Origin: Nemertoderma westbladi
Taxonomy: Eukaryota; Xenacoelomorpha; Nemertodermatida; Nemertodermatidae
DNA: 57,610 nucleotides
NCBI GenBank assembly: GCA_032718475.1
Contig: JAUCBJ010008763.1
Span: 1-57,610, forward strand
Direction: 5' to 3'
Within the stretch, counting starts at the first letter, position 1, and each line of letters begins with the position of its first letter. This document shows positions 9,774 through 20,315 of this stretch, one piece after another. A program made the position numbers and the translations under genes. A model generated the notes under the pieces. It was given only the letters and a program-made list of their open reading frames with translations, made no database searches and was not told the DNA's origin.

Positions 9774-9953
9774 ATTGCTAACAAATGTTGACTTTCCAGA
9801 ACCAGATGGGCCAGAAATTATCATACTCGTTCCCATTTGAAAGTTTAAATTATATGGACCTGAATTAAAGTCAGCCATTTATTATTATTATTAAGATATA
9901 TCAACAATACAATATAATATAATATAAATATCAATAAACCATCACCATTACTA

Positions 9954-11336
9954 CAGTCGGGGTCTCAAAGTGCATCTGTTCTTTGAGATTTTCTCAAAGT
10001 TTTTCTAAAAGTATCTAAAAGTCATTACATTACTCCCAACGGCCGCTTTGAATTCTTGTCGACACTTTTAGTTGGGAATCTCAAAGTGATTTCCTGCTTT
10101 TAGGCACTTTGAATTCTTTGAGAAATGCCACTTTGAGGTAGTTTGCGGCACTTTGAATTCTTTGAGAAAATAAACTCCGAGGTATTCCTGATTGACAGCA
10201 CGTGGTAAGTTAACAGATTCAGAGGCATTCTCGGGGAACAATATCATGCGGGTAACAATGTGATACTTGTGGGCTGGCCAGTTGTTGCCTAGAAGCTATT
10301 CCCATTAATTTATCACATTGAGGTTCCTGAGGTCATTACGGGATGGGTTTTCGGTCGCAAGTACAAAATTTACGGCGCCCTTTGACAAGCAGTTTCTCTG
10401 TGTATACGCAGTTTCATTATAATGACCTGAAGAAGCCCGGTTGGGAGAAAGTTATAATAACTTTTGTTATTCATTTCATTAGTCACCTGAGGTCAAACCG
10501 TTCTACCTTGACTGTTTAATATGATAACTACGGTGACGAGAGGGCGAGAATTCATTTTTAAAAACTAAGAAAGGCTTTCAACTTTCAAGTAAGATAGAAC
10601 AAGGAAGATACAACACTCTTGTTTTGTTTTAACTTAATAGAGATATTAAAATATCACCTGCCCCTGGCGTTTCTATTTGAGCATATTTTAAATGTTTGCC
10701 TGATATTCAATTGATGTGTACCGCCTTCTGGCAAAGCGGCACCCAGGTTAAGCTATCAATCACAGCTACGGACGGCGACCTTCAAACAAACAGGTGCAGA
10801 GCCGGAAAGAACTGTCGTGCTTTGCTTGGCTTGTGGTACCATGATTACATAATAGATTTTGGCAGACTGGGCGGTCGCTCTGACCATATGCATTGCGCAC
10901 CAACAATGCCTAAAACATCTATGGGAACAGCCAATTAGTGAGCTCCAATCATTTCTCTTTATAACGAATAAATAATTCAATAAAAATTTATACTACAGTA
11001 ACAAATTATTTGTTACTGCAGAAAAAGACAATTTTTTATTACTGCAGTACGTTTAATTCTTACTTTCAGTAACAAATATTTATTACTGCAGTATTTTTGG
11101 AGGCATTTTTATTGTTTCATAGAGGTTTTTATTACTTATATTTTAACGTTTAGTCAAAGTCAATATACCCCATACCATAGCCAGCTTCAGGCAGGACTGT
11201 ATGAAATGACTGACTGTACTACTTTGAAATCTTTGAGGACACTTTGTCATTTTCTTGGACCACTTTTAGAACTTTGAGACACTTTTAGTTCTTTGAGAAT
11301 TTCTCAAAGAACAGATGCACTTTGAGACCCCGACTG
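9954..11336. mobile_element. Tc1/pogo-like non-autonomous element with TA target
   Basis: The 1383-bp element is flanked by TA (9952-9953 and 11337-11338). It has inverted repeats of about 46 bp that start CAGTCGGGGTCTCAAAGTG and differ at about two positions. CAG termini with TA duplications fit the Tc1/mariner superfamily, including pogo/Tigger types. CTTTGAG and CTCAAAG motifs recur inside both ends. No transposase is recognisable; an 80-codon ORF at 10696-10938 has no features I know. The element lies between the ATPase and RING genes of the Polinton. Confidence 0.75.
10991..11098. repeat. Nested palindromes CAGTAACAAAT / ATTTGTTACTG
   Basis: A near-perfect palindrome at 10996-11018 (arms CAGTAACAAA and TTTGTTACTG) is followed by further copies of TTACTGCAG and CAGTAACAAAT at 11037-11092. 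Together they could form alternative hairpins within the Tc1/pogo-like element. Confidence 0.6.
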
Positions 11337-11480
11337 TATGTATATAACAATAATTGATGCAACTACAATATTAGAGTACTGTATATTTAATTAACATATG
11401 ACACAACTACAGTATGTGACACTCGCTGCAACAAAAAGTGCTATTTCCAATTATAGTATAGACTCATTTTCAATGTAATT

Positions 11481-11930
11481 TCAAGCATGGTGAGCATCTT
11501 TATACGCGAAATAATGATAGGTAACATTGGCGGTTTGGAAATCACTTCCCGAGAATTTCACGCTAATGATTTTTTTATGTTCGCTGCTAAAAAAATAAGG
11601 AATATAGTAGCAACACCGTCGTACTACATTTCTATAAAAAATATTCTCCAATATTGTAAATAAATCTCCTGGATCATTACTTTCCGCAGAAATATAAGTT
11701 ATATTTCGAAGCTCTTTCCAATAATAGGGTTGGTATCTTGCCAACTTTATATTAAACTTAGATATGGGTGCGCGACAAATAGGACAAATTTTAGAACAAT
11801 AATTATTCATTTCGGAATATTGTACAATACATTGTACGCAAGTTGCATGTTTATTTTCACATTTATAATAATCTCGATGTTGCAATAACTTAGAATAGCA
11901 AACTGGACATTTTTCATTTAAAATATCCAT
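11481..11930 (-). CDS. RING-finger protein, Polinton accessory
   Basis: The 149-residue protein opens with a C3HC4 RING finger: Cys8-x2-Cys11, Cys24-x3-His28, Cys31-x2-Cys34 and Cys49-x2-Cys52 (CPICRAP). All eight zinc ligands are in place with standard spacing. The remaining 95 residues are not recognised and include an aromatic, Cys-containing stretch. RING proteins usually act as E3 ubiquitin ligases, and several large DNA viruses carry them to act on host proteins; any such role here is inference. The gene is on the same strand as the capsid genes. The ORF is intact. Confidence 0.8.
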   Translation of the reverse strand: MDILNEKCPVCYSKLLQHRDYYKCENKHATCVQCIVQYSEMNNYCSKICPICRAPISKFNIKLARYQPYYWKELRNITYISAESNDPGDLFTILENIFYRNVVRRCCYYIPYFFSSEHKKIISVKFSGSDFQTANVTYHYFAYKDAHHA

Positions 11931-12117
11931 TTTCCAAATTTTAAAGTAAATTGAAAATAATTACCTCAATACACAACAACAAACAAATCTGTTATACTGT
12001 ATATACAATTACTACTACAATTTTCGATTATTTAAAATTTGATGTTTTTTTTTTCATAATTAAAAACATCAAAATTTTATAAATAATCATAAAATATTTA
12101 TAATATAGCGGGAAAAG

Positions 12118-12565
12118 TCAAGAATCAATGATATTATCAACATATTCAACATTATCTGTTGATTCTTCAGTTTCGACAAAGGATTCTTTTGAAATCATTA
12201 CAATAAAGAAAGACATAATTTCGTAGGGGCTATGCCGATTTAGCCGTATTTCAAACTTTTCACCAGCTTCGTTGTATTGTGTAATAACAATTAACCCCTC
12301 TATCATGGATAATAGTAAGATATTGACTTGCTTTGACTGCCTCATGCTCAACTTTCAGGTTGTAATCTAAGAGATGAATACTATTATCAGAAGCATCAAT
12401 ATCAATGGAGCTTAAAACTTTCCTGGCTTTTTCAGAAAACTCAATTTTATATTTATCATCTCCCCGACGGTAAATTGTATAATCAATAACAATATAGGCT
12501 TCACCATCTTCTGCAAAAAATGAATGCCTTACTATTGGCATAACCATATCGGAATCAGAAGACAT
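12118..12565 (-). pseudogene. Unknown Polinton-associated protein, frameshifted
   Basis: Two overlapping ORFs in different frames look like one gene. The first (12260-12565) starts at an ATG behind a TAAATA leader and runs MSSDSDMVMPIVRHSFFAED, a compact charged domain. The second (12118-12351) carries a plausible continuation (an ITQYNEAGEKFEIRLNR segment and an acidic C-terminus). A one-base shift in about 12300-12345 would link them, giving roughly 145 residues. I do not recognise the family. It is the first gene of the visible minus-strand cluster. Confidence 0.45.
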
Positions 12566-13821
12566 TATTTAATTTATTTTATTGTAAATCAAACAAACAA
12601 AGTAAAAACTTTTAAACTAAAACCATTACAAATGATTAATTGTGATTAAAGCAAGAGATTATATATAAGATATTTTCAAAAATAATACAGGTCTTAAACT
12701 GAGAAATAGCCTAAATTCGGTTTATTGATTGGTTGATTAGCCGGTAGGGAACTACTGTATAATCAAAAATTATTTGGTTCTGCGTAATAATAATAATAAT
12801 CACTAATGCTCGTATACGCGTAGCTGGAACGTGGCGGAATTTCATGTATCATACTGACTGGTTGGTTGGTTTGTTGGTTTGGCGACAGCAGTCGAGGAGT
12901 TGGCAATCGATATAATATAATATATAATATGCGTGATGCGTGTAGATGGCCACGTCGTCGTTGTCGTCACCATATACAGTATACAGTGGTGGTGGTGGTA
13001 ACGTGGCGAAAAGGTGAATAACATTAGGGTTAGTTAGTCAGTAGTCGAGTAAGGCGGTCATCGCGAGGTTAGGCTACGCTACGATTGGTTGATGGCAACT
13101 GCCGATGGTGACATATGGCGCGCACCGCAATTTAGCACCGGAATTTGGCATTTTTTAAAGGCCTCCGAATGGAATGCCCATAGCCCAAGCTAGGGAGGAC
13201 TATGGTGGGGACACTTCTTCTCCTACTACTCACATCTAACAAGATTATGCAGGTCTTTATAATTGGGGCTTTGTTTTGTAGTCACCGCGCAGTGTCCGCG
13301 AATTATACATTGTAAAAAAATATTTAATAAAAATTTATTATAAAAAAAAATATTATTGAAATTAATTTCCGAAATTAACATCCCGAAATTAATTTATGGA
13401 TGTCCATTAACTAGTTATTTCATTACGATTCTGATTGGTTGATAGATTAATTTCGGGACGTCCATAAATTAATTTCGGGACGTCCATAAGTTAATTTCGG
13501 GACGTCCATAAGTTAATTTCGGGTCGTCCATATAGTTAATTTCGGGACGTACAGATTATTATACTCCTCCTTTAACGAAGCCCCATTCAACTCCTTTTAT
13601 AAGACTGTGTACTCTATCAATGCCTCAGTGGGCGGACTCCAGTACTGCAAGGCTCAGCGCCGATTTAACAATCTGTCAATAATAAAAATGAAAGCGAGCC
13701 GACATTTAGTCAGATCCACCAAATCGATGGCCAAGGAGACAGACTGTCTGGATTTAGCTGATTCGAGTTAAATCGCTTCGCCAAAACGACCAAGTAGCCC
13801 ATAGGAATACACTACATTTTT
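12566..13821. other. Non-coding DNA between Polinton and element X
   Basis: No supported gene. It contains an AAT microsatellite near 12787-12800, a GGT-repeat near 12986-12999, an A/T-rich patch at 13313-13365 and the 22-bp repeat array described separately. No Polinton terminal inverted repeat was recognised, so the element's end is undefined. Confidence 0.45.
13360..13556. repeat. 22-bp tandem repeat with inverted partner
   Basis: Five copies of a 22-bp unit (TTAATTTCGGGACGTCCATA plus 2 bases) lie at about 13446-13556. An inverted, slightly diverged copy lies at about 13364-13410. The core GGGACGTCC is itself nearly palindromic, so the array could fold into a large cruciform. Confidence 0.75.
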
Positions 13822-13889
13822 TTTGGTGATTTTGGTCATTTTGGCCGCCAAAACGACCAAGTTAATGTTTATTGGGATTGGGACTGTAT
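13822..13889 (+). repeat. Left terminal inverted repeat of element X
   Basis: The 68-bp sequence matches the reverse complement of 52022-52089 at about 63 of 68 positions. Its outer half is built from TTTTGG blocks and contains a near-perfect palindrome (arms TTGGTCATTTTGGC and GCCAAAACGACCAA). The inner part includes GTTAATGTTTATTGGGATTG. A 17-bp piece of it (CGCCAAAACGACCAAGT) also occurs just outside at 13779-13795. No target duplication is evident. Confidence 0.8.
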
Positions 13890-14170
13890 CTGTAGTGGAG
13901 ATTGCCTTGTTTACAGATTTCACCCACTCTTTGTTCTCATTGTATTGTGTTATCACACCGTATTTCCAGCTTCAGTCAGTCAATTATTATCACTCTGTAA
14001 TATTATTGGTTCCCAATTGGCTATCGCACATCTATACGTAGCTAGGAGACATACATCTTTTTGTGGTGGTTAGTTCCAAGTGTTAGTTTTTAGTGCAGTT
14101 ACTGTTTTCCAGTTTACTGTTCAGATTACATTTCACGTATTTATCACACATTATGTTTCTTTACTTTATC

Positions 14171-14639
14171 ATTATGGTGACCACTGACCACTCATGGTTC
14201 ACCATAATGGCACTGGTTCGATATGGGTAGGCCTACCGAGTTTTTTTTTATATTTGTAACTATATTACTGTTCTAGAACACACTGTATACACTATACACT
14301 GTATTGGTACCCCCTTTATATCTTTATTTATTTGGTTAGGTTTGGGTTACAGTGATTAGGTTATGTTGATTGGGTTACGGTGATTTGGCTAAGTTGAACT
14401 AGTTGGCCGGGGGGACGCGCTTCGTGCGTACTCGCTTCGCTCGCCCGGCCAATTAGGGGTAGGGTAAGATTTTGGTTAGGGTTAGAGTTCAACTCGCCCA
14501 TTTACCAAATGTGCTTTGTATTATTAATACATTGTGTTCTAGAACAGTACGGTAATATAGTAACAAATAAACAATTGTAAAATGTAACAAAAAAAATCAG
14601 AAATCTCCATACCCATATCGAACCAGTACCCACCATAAT
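14171..14639. mobile_element. Inverted-repeat (MITE-like) segment within X
   Basis: Left and right ends are inverted copies: ATTATGGTG, then ACTGGTTCGATATGGGTA, then T-rich DNA, GTAACTATATTAC and CTGTTCTAGAACAC on the left, with the complement on the right. The left arm has about 30 extra bases. The middle holds a further palindrome, GGCCGGG...CCCGGCC, near 14406-14453. In copy X2 the same segment is present but split by BEL1. It ends immediately after the stop codon of the LRAT-like gene, so it sits in its 3' region. Confidence 0.55.
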
Positions 14640-14640
14640 A

Positions 14641-15162
14641 TCAAAGCAAACTATTTTCTTCCTCTATGGTTAACATCAATACGGGGGTTACCAAACCGGT
14701 ATACAGGTCAATGGTATTTAACCTTCCTGCAAAGTTGTGAGCAAGGGGCTTTGTTGTCCACATTGGCCTTACAGTTAGAAGGTAGGTCGATATATGGTCG
14801 CAATTACACGCGGTTAAATTGTACCTAACCGGTACCCCTACCAATCGTGACAGCCTGTGAAATACTTTGCTTAAGTTTATGTCGCCACGCCGCATGTTGA
14901 ACTGTCTCATGAATGTTGTGTCAATACACAACGGACAAGGATTTTGAAGGAAAGCTTGGGTTGCTGGTCGGATTAGAACCTTGGGTGAAAGTTCACCACT
15001 ATCCATCTGTAGCTCTATAAGGTCTGATGTAGGTTCGTGTTCACGGTTTAGCAACACAGCCGTATGAAAATATTTTTTGCTTCGATTATTAGGAAGAGTC
15101 CAAAATCCAGTTGGAGTCGTTTGCCTTTCAAAAACGACCTTAGCTCCGGTAAGATAGTCTTT
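14641..15162 (-). pseudogene. LRAT/PLAAT-like gene, copy X1 (N-terminus lost)
   Basis: This keeps the C-terminal part of the X gene. It includes the H-box region (YFHTAVLL), the helix SKVFHRLSRLVG, then the motif N-C-D-H-I-S-T-Y-L-L, which aligns residue for residue with the NCEHFV...LRYG block of LRAT/PLAAT (H-rev107) thiol enzymes. Known family members use the H-box His and NC-box Cys for acyl transfer or phospholipase A activity on membranes. X1 has Cys at the catalytic position (AAT TGC GAC CAT), whereas X2 has Arg. The Gly after the LLT is Val here. The reading frame continues 15 residues beyond X2's end to a TGA at 14641. The N-terminal 105 or so residues found in X2 are replaced by LINE sequence, so this copy is broken. 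Confidence 0.75.
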
Positions 15163-17815
15163 TTGGCGACTCGCCCTCGCGTCAGCAGATGATAGTGGCA
15201 ATGGTGGAATTGGTCTATTGATGAATCCAACTGCACATGCAGCATTGGACAAAATAGACCAAATCTCAAACCGCATCATCCGTTGCCACTTCTCATGTTC
15301 TGGAAGACTGGCTAAGAAGTTTCCTAAGGTGGTTCTGATTGTGTGCTACTCTCCAACTAGTGTTGCCCCTGTAGAGGAGGTGGAAAATTTCTACCACAAT
15401 CTACAAGCAACAACTGATGGAGTGGATCAGCATGCATTCTTAACATTCCTGGGAGACTTTAATGCAAGTCTGCATCAATCACCTACATCGCCATGGGTCT
15501 ATAGCAATAGTGTTAACCGAAATTCTGTCCATCTTCAGGATTTTATCTCTGGAAATGGATTGTTTTCGGCTGGAACCCAGTTCAAGAAGCGAACTGGAAA
15601 GCTATGGACTCATAGTGGACCCAGTGGTCACAAGTCCCAGATAGACCATATTCTGTTTCGTAGGAAATACAGGAGCTCTATACAAGACTGTAATGCATTT
15701 ACACTTCGACCCTTCTCCAGTGATCACCGCCTTATTGTGGCCAAGGTAAGACTTAGTCTGCGTGCTAGCAGAACAACGAAATCTGCCTTGCCACGGCATG
15801 ACTGATCCTCTCTGTTGCAACAGCCAAGTGTGAGATCCAGCTTCACACTACAGCTGAGCAACAGGTATGAGGCTCTTGCCTCTGAGGCGGCAGATCACTG
15901 TGAGGGCTATACTGCCTTTACAGAAGCAGTTAAGTTAGCAGCTGCAGAAACAGTTCCTGTATACCCTCGAAACAGGAAAAGGGCCCCCTGGACTGACAAC
16001 AAAATTCAGAAGTGCCGAAATGACCTTCATAAGGCACAGAAAGAGTCCCGACTCAAACAGACTACAGCGGCCAAGAATGCAGTTAAAGCTGCATCTAGGT
16101 CCCTGAACAGGCAGTACTCTGTTAATCTACAGGAGCTAATAAACCAACAGGTTGATGCCATCAATGATGCTGACGACAGCAGGCAATCATCCCAGGCATG
16201 GAAATCGATCAATCTGCTTACTGGGCGGAAAAGCCAACCAACCACCAAGGTTAAGGCTGAATCACCAGCCGATCGCCTCAACGGTTGGAAAGCCCACTTT
16301 GAAAAGCTCCTCAATAATGACAGGGTTTTGCCTGATAACTTTATAGAAGTAAAAGTGTCTGAGTCTGTACTCCCAGATATTCCCATTGGCGATATCTCCT
16401 TTGCAGAAGTGAAGGCTGCTGCAAAGAGCATTAAGACCAATCGTGCCAGTGGAGTAGATGGTGTTCCCCCTGAGGTCTTTATAAAATACCTGAGTGTTTA
16501 AAGCTCATCTATCCCATCATAGTAGACATGTACCGTACAACAAGAGTCCCACAAGAAATGAAAACAAATAAGTTGGTGCCAGTTCCCAAGAAGGGCAACC
16601 TAACACTCTATGGTTCTTTTCGGGGAATCTCATTGATCTCGATTGCTGCAAAACTATACAATAGAATTCTATTAAATCGCATCAGGGATCCCATTGAGAG
16701 ACTGCTCCGTGGAAATCAGAATGGGTTCCGTAAAGGTCGTGGGACCATGGAGCCCATTTTGGCACTTAGAAGGATAATTGAAGAGTTATCAAAAAAGAAA
16801 GACAGGCATCTGGCTGTTATCTTTGTTGACTTCTTCAAGGCCTTTGATTCAGTCTCTCGCAAACGTATGTTTAGCATACTTTCATTATATGGGATTCCTG
16901 ATGAAATTATTGCAGCATTCAGATCAGTATACGATGGTTAGACATTTGTGTCTACTGTTGACGGTGACACAGAACCATTTGAAGTGTTATGGGGCGTCCT
17001 CCAGGGAGACACACTTGCACCATTCTTGTTCATAATTGATGTTGACTATGTTCTACGCATGTCCTTAGATCATCATAATGATGATGGGGTGATGATAACT
17101 CCACCTACTGGCTCCAGAAGTCGAGGAAATCCTGCCAAGTACCTAACAGATCTAGACTTTGCTGATGACTTAGGAGTACTCTCAGAATCACTGAGGGAGC
17201 CCAACGGCTCCTCAGCTCATTAGAACATGCTGCTTCTAGTGTTGGTCTTTTTATTAACTCCAGAAATACCAAAATTTTGACAGTTAACTTTGAAAGTCCT
17301 CAGCAAGTCTCTGATCGGATGAGCATAAGCTCAAAAGATGGTATGCTTGAGCATGTGGATGACTTCTGTTACCTGGGATCATGGATCCGGAAGTCAGGTG
17401 AGGACCTTCGAATACGTAAGGGAAAGGCATGGGCAGCCTAGAATAGGCTTTCCAGGATTTGGAAGTCACCGAGAATTAATCGGAAACTTAAGGTCCGGTT
17501 ATTTATAGCAGCAGTAGTTCCAGTACTCCTCTATGGGAGTCCAAGCTGGGCTCTAACTGCTGAGGACACCACATCTCTGGATGGCAAGTTCAATGCACAC
17601 ATCTCCAACCAGACACTATATAACATTGGAGGTGTCTCATTGGTTCCCCCAAGCTTGACAATAGAACAAAATCGCCTCTGCTTTGCAGGACATTGCTTTC
17701 GCCGTGAGGACCAGCCAGTGCATAATCTTGTACTTTGGCAGCCTCATGGAGTGAATAAGCATGGTGGACAGCCCATGACTTTCTTGAGGATTATTAAGCC
17801 GGCACAGCATTCTTA
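15163..17815 (+). pseudogene. LINE-A: APE-type non-LTR retrotransposon fragment
   Basis: A 5'-truncated LINE. The endonuclease C-terminal part (to 15805) has GDFNASL, SQIDHILF and SDHRL motifs. Reverse transcriptase follows: NRASGVDGVPPEV, a KLVPVPKKG block, FRGISLISI, NQNGFRKGRG, DFFKAFDSVSRKRM, GVLQGDTLAPFLF and the catalytic FADD at about 17155-17168. The C-terminal thumb and connection (YLGSWI, LLYGSPSWALT) runs to about 17800. Frame breaks include an in-frame TGA at 15803-15805, a shift near 16490, TAG at 16939-16941 and a shift near 17200. The 3' end appears cut, as no tail repeat is seen. The endonuclease and RT motifs resemble RTE-type or related LINEs; clade not assigned. Confidence 0.8.
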
Positions 17816-19830
17816 AAAATGCAGCTGCAATGCATCATGCCGATCCTAGTAGTATTGACAGCTGTTCACGTAAAACAACGCACATTTAACTACTGGAAGC
17901 GATATCCTGCTCAGCGGCCTTACCAGAGATACATATCGGCTCCAAACGAAGCAACCAGTGTATGTAGGAACGCAAAGCGGAATTTTGAAAGGAATATTGC
18001 CATAAGCTGGAAGATAGCCCTAAAAAGGTTTTGGTCTTATGTAAATAAAAACCGATAATCGAAATCACAAATAGAGAAGGACCTCTTAAAGATGCTAATA
18101 ACAAGAAGGTAGATTCCGACCAAGGTATGGCTGATTTACTCAATGAAACATCTGCAAGTTACTTCACAAAGGACAATAGTCCTACAGCCGCACCTCCACC
18201 CTTTCCCTAGATTGCCCCATAATTGACTCTAAGTATATACTCCAGTATATACTATAAGTGAAAACGTCTTGAAAACCCTCAGTGAGCAAAACCCGAATAA
18301 ATCACCAGGCCCCGACTAAGTATCTGCCATGGTGGTTCACGAACTAGCAAGTGTTATCGCATCTCCTGTCCAAATAATCCTTCAAAGTTCATTCGACACT
18401 GGAATTATACCTGATGACTGGTTGACTGCAGATATAACCCCTATTCCGAAAAAACCACCGAATCCGAATCGAAACAATTACCGCCCCATTTCCCTGACAT
18501 GTATCATAGCTAAATGGTGTGAGAAGCTCATCCGTTCACCACTGTAACATTATTTTGAACTGAACAACTTGTTTGACTGCTCGCAATACGGGGGACGCCA
18601 TGGGAGGCCAACTAACAGTCCAGCAACTATTGGATGTCTTAGATAACATAAGTAACGCATTGGATGACCCTAATGTAGAAGGCTGTGATGTCATATATTT
18701 GGACTTGAAACGGGTATATGACTCTGTCTCCATTCGTTTACTATTACACAAATTGTACGCATATGGTGTACGAGGAAAACTGTTACGGTGGATAAAAAAC
18801 TTTCTTAGTAACAGAACTCAAAGTGTTGTTATTAATGGTAAAGGTAAATCTAGTAAATACATACCATTAGAAAGTGGCCTACCCCAAGTAACAGTGCTGG
18901 GTAGGCCTACCTTATTGTTCATAGTCTTCGATAATGATGCTCTGTCTGTTATTGAATCCTTGTGCAGCCTGTTTGTTGACGAACAAAAGTTATACAGACA
19001 CATTACTGTAGTTCCGCCAGAGATGTTTCCATTTTACAGAATGACCTTAATGCATTGAGTACTTGGGCCAATGATTGGAAACTTACCTAATGTGGACAAG
19101 TGCAAAGTGGTTATCAAAGTACTCATCAAGTGCAGAGTACTGATTCCCCCCCCCCCCCCCCCGAATACTACCGAGATGGTAATAAACTAGAAATTGTCCC
19201 CCAATGCAAGAACCTCGGTGTCACATTTTCAAACACATTATTATATTCTTCCCACAGTTCTAATATCTGCGCCTCTGCTTCAAGTGTGCTGGCTGTAATG
19301 AGGATAAATTTCACATATGGAGCCACAAATGTTTATACTGTAGGGCCTAGTGCTATACAAGTCGATTTTACGCCCTATCCTTGATTGAGTACCCCACTCC
19401 AATTTGGTCGTCTAATCTCCGTTCCGATATAGATAAAATAGAACGCATCCAACATCGTGCTACTAAACTGGTTCCATCCTTACGGAACCTTCCGTATCAA
19501 GAGCGTCAGGAGAGGCTTAAACTCCCGACGTTAATATACACACGAATCCGTGGCGACCTCATCACAGTGTCGAACTAACCCATGGCAAGGCGGCGTTCGA
19601 TTGGAAACAACTATTTTGCTTGTTAGAGGAAACTCCCTAAAGCTACACAAACAGGCCCTCAATAAGAAATTGCTGGTTTGTAAAAACTCATTTGCAAACC
19701 GAGTGGTAAACGTCTGGAACCGGTTAACCAACGATGTCGTAACCGCGACCATCGTGAATGCTTTTAAAATAGGGCTCGATTGCTTCATGCCAAATATTAT
19801 GAACATTTAGGACGACACTCCCGCACGTCA
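17816..19830 (+). pseudogene. LINE-B: CR1/jockey-group LINE remnant
   Basis: Pieces of a second, older LINE in several frames. In order: an EATSVCRNAKRNFERNIA helix (17.95 kb), the RT start (IPDDWLTADITPIPKK, NNYRPISLTCI; 18.33-18.55 kb), a degenerate palm (VIYLDLKRVYDSV with Arg in place of the usual Lys-Ala/Lys-Phe, then LPQVTVLGRPTLLFI; 18.57-19.06 kb), a C-terminal IERIQHRATKLVPSLRNL block (19.38-19.58 kb) and the final FANRVVNVWNRL block ending at 19810. The YADD motif is mutated (FVDE). A 17-bp C-run at 19146-19162 interrupts it. It cannot encode a working enzyme. Confidence 0.75.
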
Positions 19831-20315
19831 AGATAACAGCGTTTTATTTTCAGACGACAGATCTTCTTTTTAATTCAGAAACTATATCATAACCCTTGGC
19901 ACATACCTATATTATATCTTAATTTTTATCGAATTTCATTCATATTTATTTCCACATCTATGATTTTTATACATCTATGATTTTTGTAAATATAATTAAA
20001 GCATTATTACATAATAATTTTATTTAATTTTTTTTCCCGTCTTTAAAATGCAATTGCGTAACTTGGCAGAATCTCCGAATAGTGCAATGAATTTAGAAAT
20101 ATACTGTCAATTTCATGATTACGTCACATACGTCATATATTACCTGCAATCTTAACCGATGCATTTTATCATAATGTTGTAATAATATAGGCCCCTTATT
20201 CAATTATTGTTTCTGGCCCTACAATTTTTTCAAGCGCCAATATGCATTATTTTTAAACTACAGGTACTGTATGTAATTTGTAACTTGTGCTTTCTCCCAT
20301 GTTCGAGGCATATAT
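19831..20315. other. Non-coding AT-rich DNA
   Basis: No gene seen. The stretch is likely the LINE-B 3' region followed by unassigned sequence. Confidence 0.4.

Larger units (their letters stand above)
7737..9878 (-). pseudogene. ATP: FtsK/A32-type packaging ATPase, split by a transposon
   Basis: The N-terminus (9774-9878, ATG at 9878 after an AAT-rich leader) contains the Walker A P-loop GPSGSGKST. The C-terminal part (7737-8212) contains Walker B, DLLIIDDLL, and the following FITQNMF segment typical of A32-like genome-packaging ATPases. A 1.56-kb piggyBac-like element with TTAA ends sits between them. Counting one TTAA, the two flanks join in the same frame with no lost codon, giving about 194 residues, a usual size for Polinton ATPases. 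The gene was therefore intact when the transposon landed. The protein would drive DNA into preformed capsids. A second non-autonomous element lies 76 bases upstream of the ATG and may have displaced the promoter. Confidence 0.88.
13822..15162. mobile_element. Element X, copy X1, left part
   Basis: X1 begins with the left terminal inverted repeat (13822-13889). It continues through about 280 bp of non-coding DNA and a 469-bp inverted-repeat segment, then through the C-terminal half of the LRAT/PLAAT-like gene, ending abruptly at 15162. From 13884 to 14510 it matches 26130-26755 with only about five differences seen by eye. From 14508 to 15162 it matches 47047-47702. The matching sequence next to 47702 in copy X2 is absent here: LINE sequence starts at 15163, and X1 resumes only at about 23445 after losing some 490 bp relative to X2. 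Confidence 0.8.

Noticed and set aside
10696-10938. 80-codon ORF inside the Tc1/pogo-like element as a transposase
   Set aside because: No DDE or helix-turn-helix motif, short, and no similarity I can name. Probably a chance ORF.
13250-13600. Weak inverted similarity (TTTATAA...GGGGCTT...GTT) flanking the 22-bp repeats as MITE ends
   Set aside because: Matches are short and interrupted; not convincing without other copies.
15048-15279. LRAT-like ORF extended to 15279
   Set aside because: Identity with X2 stops at 15162; beyond that the DNA is plus-strand LINE endonuclease sequence, so the N-terminal extension is a chance fusion.
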